From the NCBI GenBank assembly GCA_017629035.1, contig JAGBXX010000027.1, forward strand, positions 1 to 60,185: a stretch of DNA of 60,185 bases. Direction: 5' to 3'. Of this stretch, positions 54,151-60,185 are shown piece after piece; within the stretch, counting starts at the first letter, position 1; every line of letters starts with the position of its first letter. The translations under genes and the position numbers were made by a program. Origin of the DNA: Alistipes sp. GTDB lineage: Bacteria; Bacteroidota; Bacteroidia; Bacteroidales; Rikenellaceae. The notes under the pieces are model-generated. The model had not been told where the DNA came from and ran no database searches. It worked only from the letters and a program-made list of their open reading frames with translations.

Positions 54151-55221
54151 ATGATATATCAAGGCAAACAGAAGATATGGAGTGATTATCAGAAGGAGAT
54201 CCCTGATGATAAGTGGTACTACGTGCGCAGCTGCATACGCCAGAACTTCTTTCCTGCGTCGGAAAAGATGTTCCTGGAAATATGCAGGAACGTTCTGGGC
54301 AAGGACATATACGAAAATGAACACCACACTACCTGCGGAGGAATCGCCTATCACTGCGACACAATCCCCCAGGAGACAGCAATGACCATCGTCGCAAGAC
54401 AGTTTGCCCTGATGACCGAAGCAGGTTACGAAAATTATGTCGCATCCTGCATCACATCATTCGGCAACTACACGGAGATTCTCGAGACCTGGAACGAATT
54501 CCCGGAACTTGAGGCCAGAATACGCGAACTGCTCTGGAAAGCCTGCAGAAAGGAATTCAAGAAGCCCAAGCATCTGGCACACTCGAGTGACCTGATTTTC
54601 AAGTTCAGAAATGAAATAGCTGAAAAAGCAAAATTCCGCCTTGTAAACAAAGAAACGGGAGAACCTCTCAAGGTGGTGGAACATATCGGCTGCCACTACT
54701 CCAAGATGTTCCCGTCAAAAGGCGTCGGCGGGGCCGAATATCCATACGTCCTGACAGGAATGGTGGAATCCTGGGGAGGCAACATCATCGACTACCCTGA
54801 GAGAAGACACTGCTGCGGCTACGGATTCCGTCAGTACCACGTAAAGGCGAACAGAGGCTACTCGATCTCGAATACGCACAAGAAATTCGAGTCCATGGCC
54901 CCTTACAAGCCGGATATGATCATAACCAACTGCCCCGGATGCCCGTATTTCCTTGACAGATGGCAGTACGTGATTGCAGAAATGGAAGGAAAGACCTACG
55001 GCCAGAACGGATTCGGAATACCGGTCTTCACATATGAAGAAGTAGCCGGACTGGTATTGGGATATGACCCGTGGGATCTCGGACTTCAGCTGCATCAGAC
55101 AGCTGTCGAGCCGCTTCTTGACAAGATCGGAATAGAATACGCGCCTGAAGACAAGTACAAAGGAGTTGACAGTAAGGACATAATGAGACCGGAACTTCCG
55201 AAAGTAATGAAATGCTTCTAA
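54151..55221 (+). CDS. HdrB-like CCG-domain protein
   Basis: 356 residues with two CCG-type modules. The C-terminal one is intact: C181, C221-C222-G and CPGC (C261, C264), the ligands of an unusual [4Fe-4S] cluster that splits disulfides in HdrB. The N-terminal one is reduced: C28 is kept, but the CCG reads TCG (Thr61-Cys62) and the last pair reads C100-I-T-S, so two of five cysteines are missing. One active cluster is therefore expected. Substrate might be a thiol, disulfide or sulfane-carrying protein. Confidence 0.87.
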   Translation: MIYQGKQKIWSDYQKEIPDDKWYYVRSCIRQNFFPASEKMFLEICRNVLGKDIYENEHHTTCGGIAYHCDTIPQETAMTIVARQFALMTEAGYENYVASCITSFGNYTEILETWNEFPELEARIRELLWKACRKEFKKPKHLAHSSDLIFKFRNEIAEKAKFRLVNKETGEPLKVVEHIGCHYSKMFPSKGVGGAEYPYVLTGMVESWGGNIIDYPERRHCCGYGFRQYHVKANRGYSISNTHKKFESMAPYKPDMIITNCPGCPYFLDRWQYVIAEMEGKTYGQNGFGIPVFTYEEVAGLVLGYDPWDLGLQLHQTAVEPLLDKIGIEYAPEDKYKGVDSKDIMRPELPKVMKCF

Positions 55222-55233
55222 AACCACCGGGAT

Positions 55234-56250
55234 ATGAAGGAGATAATAGCGATAATAGGAGGCGGAATAGCCGGAATGGAAGCTGCAGCACAGCTTCTTA
55301 AACTGGGTCACACCCCTATCATAATCGAGAAAAGCGACCGTCTGGGCGGCCATGTGGCACGCTGGAACAAACTTTTCCCGGACCTCACACCTGCCGGCGA
55401 GCTCATCGACAAGATGACAGAAGCCTGCAAGGAGGCCAACATATTCCTCAACACCGAAGTTTCCCTGGTCAACCGTCTCAGGGATGGCTACAACATAATC
55501 CTGTCCAACGGTATAACGATAAGCACCAAGTACATCCTCATGACTACCGGATTCAAGATGTTTGAAGCGTCAAAGAAGGAAGAGTATGGATATGGAATAT
55601 ACAACAATGTCATCACTAATTCGGATCTTGAGAATTGGTTCAGCGGAAACAGGGACGAACGGATAGACAGTTCGTCAATGAAGACCATAGGATTCGTGCA
55701 CTGCGTGGGATCGCGCGACGAAAAGGCCGGCAACGGCCAATGCTCGAAAGTGTGCTGCATCACTGCCGTCAAACAGGCTATCGAACTGAAGGAAATGTAT
55801 CCTGATGCTCATATATACTGCTTCTACATGGACCTCCGGCTGTTCGGGAAGAAGTTCGAAGACTTCTACACCAAGGCACAACGCGACCACGGAATACACT
55901 TCATCAGAGGCAGAGTATCAGAGGTAAGCGAAAACATCGACGGCAAGCTGATAGTCAAGGCAGAGGACACTCTTCTCGGCAAGCCTGTCAAGGTCACCCT
56001 TGACCTTCTCGTGCTCATGTCAGGAATGGCATGCAACCCGGACAGCGCAAGAATCGCATCCATGATCGCCCTCCCGACAGACTCGGACAAATTCCTCAAA
56101 AGCGAAGACAACATAATCCATATTACATCTTCGCCAAAAAAGGGAGTGTTCTACGCCGGAACCTGCACAGGTCCCAAGACCGTACCTGAAACCCTTGCAG
56201 AGGCACGTTCGGCAGCCTTAGATATCCATTTCAAGATACAGGAGTCATAA
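55234..56250 (+). CDS. HdrA-like FAD protein (short form)
   Basis: 338 residues. The FAD dinucleotide-binding motif GGGIAGMEAAAQLLKLGH starts at residue 9, GGHVARW follows, and the HdrA signature HCVGSRDEKAGNGQCSKVCC holds C157, C170, C174 and C175. The end reads GTCTGPKTVPETLAEARSAA, as in other HdrA. It lacks the N-terminal and ferredoxin domains of methanogen HdrA, so it has the size of sHdrA or QmoA and no evident site for flavin-based bifurcation partners. Predicted FAD electron hub of the complex. Confidence 0.88.
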   Translation: MKEIIAIIGGGIAGMEAAAQLLKLGHTPIIIEKSDRLGGHVARWNKLFPDLTPAGELIDKMTEACKEANIFLNTEVSLVNRLRDGYNIILSNGITISTKYILMTTGFKMFEASKKEEYGYGIYNNVITNSDLENWFSGNRDERIDSSSMKTIGFVHCVGSRDEKAGNGQCSKVCCITAVKQAIELKEMYPDAHIYCFYMDLRLFGKKFEDFYTKAQRDHGIHFIRGRVSEVSENIDGKLIVKAEDTLLGKPVKVTLDLLVLMSGMACNPDSARIASMIALPTDSDKFLKSEDNIIHITSSPKKGVFYAGTCTGPKTVPETLAEARSAALDIHFKIQES

Positions 56251-56252
56251 AG

Positions 56253-56591
56253 ATGAACGGATTCGGTTTCAAACTTTCACCAAGTTCAGCCATCAATCTG
56301 GACAAGATTGACAGGACATTGTTCGACGAGCTGTGCAGAATAGAGCCCGATGCTCTGCGCTGTATGGCCTGCGGATCGTGTACTGCCACATGCACATCGT
56401 CTGGTCTCAGCGGAATGAGTGTAAGAAAGATGCTGATGAATCTTCAGAGAGGAAAGATAGACGAGACAGCCAGGATGATATCAGGATGCATGCTCTGCGG
56501 GAAATGCACAATGGTATGTCCGAGAGGCATAAAGACCCGCCGTCTCATATTGACAGTCAGTAGGTTATATAAAGAGGAGGGAAAGGTATGA
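56253..56591 (+). CDS. HdrC-like iron-sulfur protein (C2), small
   Basis: 112 residues, two [4Fe-4S] motifs: C37/C40/C43/C47 (CMACGSCTATC, no trailing Pro) and C79/C82/C85/C89 (CMLCGKCTMVCP). Size and layout match classic HdrC. It starts two bases after HdrA and its stop overlaps the start of the membrane gene (ATGA at 56588-56591), so tight coupling with that subunit is likely; it probably hands electrons from HdrA to the membrane protein or the reverse. Confidence 0.88.
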   Translation: MNGFGFKLSPSSAINLDKIDRTLFDELCRIEPDALRCMACGSCTATCTSSGLSGMSVRKMLMNLQRGKIDETARMISGCMLCGKCTMVCPRGIKTRRLILTVSRLYKEEGKV

Positions 56592-58411
56592 TAAGGGAGA
56601 TATACCCATCCGGTTTCAACAGTTTTGTGACTCCTTTCATGCTGGGAATGATATTCGTTCTCTGCTGGTGTCTCGTCGGTGCATTCTTGGTGCTGCTTGA
56701 ACTGCCGAAAGAAGACAGAAAGAAACTGGCAATATCCTTCCTCAATCCTAAGATAATGGTGAAGAACATCAGAGACTGGTTCTTCGACTGTCTCTTCCAT
56801 GTGAAGCTATGGAAACGCAACAAACTTCTGGGATATATGCATTCCAGCATAGCCTTCGGATGGTTCATGATAATCGTCATTGGTCATATAGAGGTATTCC
56901 TCTACACTCCTGAAAGAATCCACCGTCTGTGGTATCCGATATTCTTCAGATATTTCGTTGCAGTTTCCGACAATACAATGGAAGGAGCTCCTCTTTTCTT
57001 CCTTATGGACCTCTTTCTGCTTATAATACTGATCGGCATATTACTGGCCATAATCAAAAGAGTGCACTCGCGTATGTTCGGAATGCGACGCACGACACGC
57101 GGCAGCCTTACAGACCTGATAGGACTGTATGCCCTGTGGTGCATATTCCCGTTAAGACTTCTTGCAGAAGGATTCACTGCCTACATCAGCGGAGGATCAT
57201 TTCTCACAAAGTCATTGAATAATCTCCTGCACCTGTTCTACAGTGACCCCACTAATGCATTACCAGTCTGGTGGGCATATTCCATTTCATTGGGAGTATT
57301 CATGTGCGTACTTCCGTTCAGCAGATATATGCACATCCCTGCGGAAATCCTTCTCATTCCGATGAGAAACGCCGGTATTCCGATAAGGTATTCCCGCAAA
57401 GGCATATCAAGACTGCAGGTCCACTCATGCCCAGGCTGCGGAGTATGCATAGATGCATGCCCTCTCAGTGCTGTGCCGGCCAACGTAAGAGACACCACAG
57501 TCTACCTCAACAGACAGCTGAAACGCAACAACAGAAGACGCATAGAAGAAATCAGCGACAAATGCCTCCTGTGCGGAAAATGCTCGGCAGTGTGCCCGGT
57601 GGGAGTGGAAGGAGACAAGCTCAGGATAGCACATCGAGCTACAAGGGAATATGGAATATCAGCGGATTATTCGATGATAGACCAAAGCGGATTCGTGAAG
57701 GACAAAGGCAGGCGTGTGCTGTATTTCGCAGGATGCATGACGCACCTGACACCTTCTATCAAGATATCCCTCACATCCATTCTTGAAACAGTCGGAGAGA
57801 ATTATTCCCTTATGGATGAAGACGGAGGAATATGCTGCGGAAGGCCGATGCTGACAGCCGGCAGGAAGGATGCCGCCATGCACATGATCGAGAAGAACAC
57901 AGAAATCATCAGATCTTCTGGAGCATCGGTGCTACTGCTGAGCTGCCCAATCTGCTACAGGATATTCAAGCAGGACTATAAACTCGAAGGAATTGAGATC
58001 CTTCACCATAGCGAATACATTGACAGACTTATCTCTGAAAAGAAACTGGATATATCCGGAACAGGCCTCAGGTACGCCTACCACGATCCTTGTGAACTCG
58101 GAAGGGGATGCGGGATATATGAAGAGCCGAGAAATGTGGTGTCTGCTGCAGGAGTACTCGTGGAAGGAGCAAAAAAGGGGAAAGAGAGCATATGCTGCGG
58201 AGGCAGCCTCGGCAGCCTTACTCTCAGTGACGAACAAAGGAAACGATTGGCAGAGAATGCACTCGGCAATCTCACGGCAGACTCGCCTGATGCAGTGGTG
58301 ACAGCCTGCCCTCTATGCAAGAACACTTTCAACAGATATGCAGCCGTGCCGGTTCTTGACATTGCGGAAATAGTGGCACGGGCCTCAGGTAGAAATAACA
58401 TAAAGCAATAA
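56588..58411 (+). CDS. Fused HdrE-HdrC-HdrD membrane oxidoreductase
   Basis: 607 residues joining three units. Residues 1 to about 260: NarI/HdrE-like membrane domain with five or six helices and candidate haem-b His85 (GYMHSSIAFGW), His100 (GHIEVFLYTP) and His249. Residues about 278-345: two [4Fe-4S] motifs (CPGCGVCIDACP at C281; CLLCGKCSAVCP at C326). Residues about 378-585: two intact CCG modules (C383, C416-C417, C453/C456; C502, C536-C537, C574/C577). The build resembles HdrDE, DsrMK and the ETF:menaquinone oxidoreductase family, so exchange of electrons with menaquinone is expected. A glycolate-oxidase-like or succinate-type role is less likely. Confidence 0.88.
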   Translation: MIREIYPSGFNSFVTPFMLGMIFVLCWCLVGAFLVLLELPKEDRKKLAISFLNPKIMVKNIRDWFFDCLFHVKLWKRNKLLGYMHSSIAFGWFMIIVIGHIEVFLYTPERIHRLWYPIFFRYFVAVSDNTMEGAPLFFLMDLFLLIILIGILLAIIKRVHSRMFGMRRTTRGSLTDLIGLYALWCIFPLRLLAEGFTAYISGGSFLTKSLNNLLHLFYSDPTNALPVWWAYSISLGVFMCVLPFSRYMHIPAEILLIPMRNAGIPIRYSRKGISRLQVHSCPGCGVCIDACPLSAVPANVRDTTVYLNRQLKRNNRRRIEEISDKCLLCGKCSAVCPVGVEGDKLRIAHRATREYGISADYSMIDQSGFVKDKGRRVLYFAGCMTHLTPSIKISLTSILETVGENYSLMDEDGGICCGRPMLTAGRKDAAMHMIEKNTEIIRSSGASVLLLSCPICYRIFKQDYKLEGIEILHHSEYIDRLISEKKLDISGTGLRYAYHDPCELGRGCGIYEEPRNVVSAAGVLVEGAKKGKESICCGGSLGSLTLSDEQRKRLAENALGNLTADSPDAVVTACPLCKNTFNRYAAVPVLDIAEIVARASGRNNIKQ

Positions 58412-58415
58412 TACT

Positions 58416-59702
58416 ATGGACTTTACACCTATAAAGTATTCATTGGTCTGCTGTGCAGACGGACATAGATTCGAAGACACTGGATGGTCTCTTGCAGACC
58501 CTCAATGCGGATGTCCAAGCCTTGTCAGGGCAGAATATGAAAAGAAGCAATATGAGCCTCAAGAGGACCTTGACGGCTTCTATAGATACGCCAACTGGCT
58601 TCCGGTCCAGAGGACACTTAAAGGTTCAGGAACCCCTGTAACCTACAGAAGCACCGCTCTCGCAGCTGAACTGGGCCTTGAAAACCTCTACATCACATTC
58701 TCAGGATGGTGGCCCAAGATCGGCGCCAAGATGACGACCTGCTCGTTCAAGGAGACAGAAGCATATTCAGTATGCGGTAGACTTGGTGCGGACAACAGGA
58801 AGATTCTTGTTGTGGCCTCAGCAGGAAATACAGCCCGAGCGTTCGCAAAGGTATGTTCTGAGAACAATATACCGCTTCTCATATCCATTCCGGCAGACAA
58901 CATCGGCGCAATGTGGTTCAGCAAACCGCTCAACGACTGCGTCAAGATCATCGCATCACCTGAAGGATCGGACTACTACGACGCCATCGCACTTTCCGAC
59001 AAAGTCTGCACAGACCCAGCATTCATGGCCGAAGGCGGCGCAAAGAACGTAGCACGTCGCGACGGCATGGGCACAACCCTTCTCTCTGCCGTTGAAGCAA
59101 TTGGCAGGATTCCTGATGCCTATTTTCAGGCTATCGGAAGCGGCACTGGAGCCATTGCCGTGTGGGAAAACAACCTCAGACTCATTGAAGACGGAAGATG
59201 GGGATCACACAAGATGCGCCTCTACCCATCACAGAATGATCCGTTTACAATAATGTATGATTCTTGGAAACGGCACTCGCGTCAACTGGTGGATATGACA
59301 CCTGATCAGGCCCGCAAGGCAGCATCCGAGATTGACGCAAAGGTCCTTTCAAACAGAAAGCCGCCTTACTCATTGGCAGGAGGCCTTTTCGATGCAATGG
59401 AAGACGCCGGCGGAGATATGTTCAAGGTCAGCAACACAGAACTCAGGTACTGGAAGAAGAGATTCGCGGAACTTGAAGGAATAGACATCCACGATGCTTC
59501 GGCTGTAGCAGTTGCTTCTCTTGCTCAGGCAGTCCGCGAAGGCTCAGTCAAGAATGAGGAGACAATAATGCTGAACATCACGGGTGGAGGAGAAGAACTC
59601 GCAAAATCAGAGAATGAGGTCTTCTATGCGAAACCTCATCTCGTCCTTGATCCGGCACTTCCACCGGAAGATATAATCAGCGCTGTAAAAGATTTATTCT
59701 AG
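58416..59702 (+). CDS. Cysteate synthase (threonine synthase-like PLP enzyme)
   Basis: 428 residues, fold type II PLP enzyme. N-terminal Cys pairs (C12-C13, C31, C33) suggest a zinc ribbon. PLP Lys112 lies in CSFKETEA, and ASAGNTARAF (134-143) is the cofactor phosphate and substrate loop; ITGGG near 390 binds PLP. The family includes the cysteate synthase of methanosarcinal coenzyme M synthesis, which converts O-phosphoserine and sulfite to cysteate and phosphate. With a SulA-type gene in the same operon, cysteate supply for sulfonolipid is the natural role; plain threonine synthase is unlikely here. Its last nine bases overlap marR. Confidence 0.87.
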   Translation: MDFTPIKYSLVCCADGHRFEDTGWSLADPQCGCPSLVRAEYEKKQYEPQEDLDGFYRYANWLPVQRTLKGSGTPVTYRSTALAAELGLENLYITFSGWWPKIGAKMTTCSFKETEAYSVCGRLGADNRKILVVASAGNTARAFAKVCSENNIPLLISIPADNIGAMWFSKPLNDCVKIIASPEGSDYYDAIALSDKVCTDPAFMAEGGAKNVARRDGMGTTLLSAVEAIGRIPDAYFQAIGSGTGAIAVWENNLRLIEDGRWGSHKMRLYPSQNDPFTIMYDSWKRHSRQLVDMTPDQARKAASEIDAKVLSNRKPPYSLAGGLFDAMEDAGGDMFKVSNTELRYWKKRFAELEGIDIHDASAVAVASLAQAVREGSVKNEETIMLNITGGGEELAKSENEVFYAKPHLVLDPALPPEDIISAVKDLF

Positions 59703-60140
59703 CCCATTCCCGGCAGAAGTCATGTTACGGTTGAGCTTGTGAAGAGTCACAAGGAAAGAACGGAGTTCCTCTTCACTGATACCTACGAGCATCTCATCGA
59801 GAATTGAAACACCTTTCTGCTTGGCACCATGCTTCAGTATCTCGGCTTTCTCTGTGAGCATAAGCGTATTGGATCTCCGGTCCTGACGGTTCTGCTCACG
59901 AACTACAAAGCCCTTGCGCTCAAGAGCATCAACCAGTTTGGTCACAGAATTCTTATCCTTCTGCATCTGGTCAGCAAGCTGCTGCTGAGACATGGAACCT
60001 TGATTCCAAAGAAGATCAATGAGAATAAACTGCTCTGGAGTAAGAGGGACCTCCATCTGTCTGAGCTTAGCAGCAACGAACTGCTTGAGTTTGCAGCCTG
60101 TGAGATTCAATTCGACAGCGATTTCCTTGGATAGTAACAT
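59694..60140 (-). CDS. MarR-family transcriptional regulator
   Basis: 148 residues, winged helix-turn-helix with the MarR layout: FILIDLLWNQGSMSQQQLADQM (HTH), DKNSVTKLVDALERKGFVV (recognition helix) and RQDRRSNTLMLTEKAE (wing). MarR proteins are usually repressors released by small ligands. It converges on the cysteate synthase gene with a nine-base overlap, so it is not in the operon but adjoins it. Control of the operon is inferred from position and from a shared half-site with the palindrome at 50251-50270. Codon use is of the island type. Confidence 0.9.
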   Translation of the reverse strand: MLLSKEIAVELNLTGCKLKQFVAAKLRQMEVPLTPEQFILIDLLWNQGSMSQQQLADQMQKDKNSVTKLVDALERKGFVVREQNRQDRRSNTLMLTEKAEILKHGAKQKGVSILDEMLVGISEEELRSFLVTLHKLNRNMTSAGNGLE

Positions 60141-60163
60141 TTGTATACAGTATTAGGTTTTTA

Positions 60164-60171
60164 CAAAATTA
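60164..60171 (-). promoter_or_regulatory. -7 box of marR promoter
   Basis: TAATTTTG on the minus strand, 24 bases ahead of the marR ATG. The -33 element would lie beyond the window end. Confidence 0.55.
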
Positions 60172-60185
60172 AAAAAATATTATAA

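Noticed and set aside
56588-58411. Membrane FeS protein considered as glycolate oxidase or GlpC subunit
   Set aside because: Those lack the haem-binding membrane domain seen at residues 1-260.
58416-59702. PLP enzyme considered as threonine synthase
   Set aside because: No thrA/thrB neighbours; sequence and context fit the cysteate synthase branch better.
49482-60185. Complete prophage or conjugative element
   Set aside because: No integrase, relaxase, structural or transfer genes are present; only a broken excisionase-like gene.

Overview
The window is bacterial chromosome from the order Bacteroidales, probably a gut commensal. An Alistipes-like member of the Rikenellaceae is my best guess, but the sequence does not prove genus. 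Evidence for the order: repeated TAnnTTTG -7 promoter boxes, few Shine-Dalgarno leaders, BACON and DUF5689 lipoproteins, a carboxypeptidase-plug TonB receptor, DUF4919, DUF1573-yajC, a long NusB, and the B-D-I-K V-type ATPase layout.

Layout. 1-3380: 3' part of a V/A-type ATPase operon whose K ring subunit carries the Na+-site residues known from Enterococcus hirae. 3485-4501: ruvB. 4776-14269: a probable extracellular nucleic-acid-scavenging locus (multidomain lipoprotein, DNA/RNA non-specific endonuclease, EEP phosphoesterase, TonB receptor, DUF5689 lipoprotein). 14387-33448: mostly housekeeping and single genes (GH20 hexosaminidase, der, phoH, pepD, lipid kinase, ybaK, SDR, HAD, LytS/LytTR pair, ffh, C11 protease, DUF4919, dapA, ligA). 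33602-49481: acidic small protein, secreted choloylglycine-hydrolase-family enzyme, tRNA-Arg(CCG), lgt, SPOR protein, gtrA, nusB-DUF1573-yajC, sugar-kinase-like phosphotransferase, CPBP protease, parAB, DUF5683, LysM transglycosylase, mnmE. Two copies of an apparently undescribed repeat with hairpin arms lie at 26360-26596 and 38547-38999.

49482-60185 is the most interesting part. Directly after mnmE, whose 3' end resembles the attachment site used by SGI1-type islands, come a decayed zinc-finger/excisionase-like gene and then a tight nine-gene operon with different codon use (GAA, GGA and AGA rich), read from a strong TTTG-N20-TATTTTTG promoter. The operon holds the first steps of sulfonolipid (capnine) synthesis: a cysteate synthase, a SulA-type cysteate acyl transferase with both diagnostic lysines, and a short-chain reductase. 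Between these lies a complete heterodisulfide-reductase-like set (HdrC-HdrB-HdrA-HdrC and a fused membrane haem/FeS/HdrD protein) plus a two-domain VOC protein. A convergent marR gene closes the cluster.

The gene order of the Hdr set recalls the sulfur-oxidising sHdr systems. My hypothesis is that it makes or handles sulfite for cysteate synthase and passes electrons to menaquinone. The lipid steps are well supported by sequence. The role of the Hdr set and of the VOC protein is inference.
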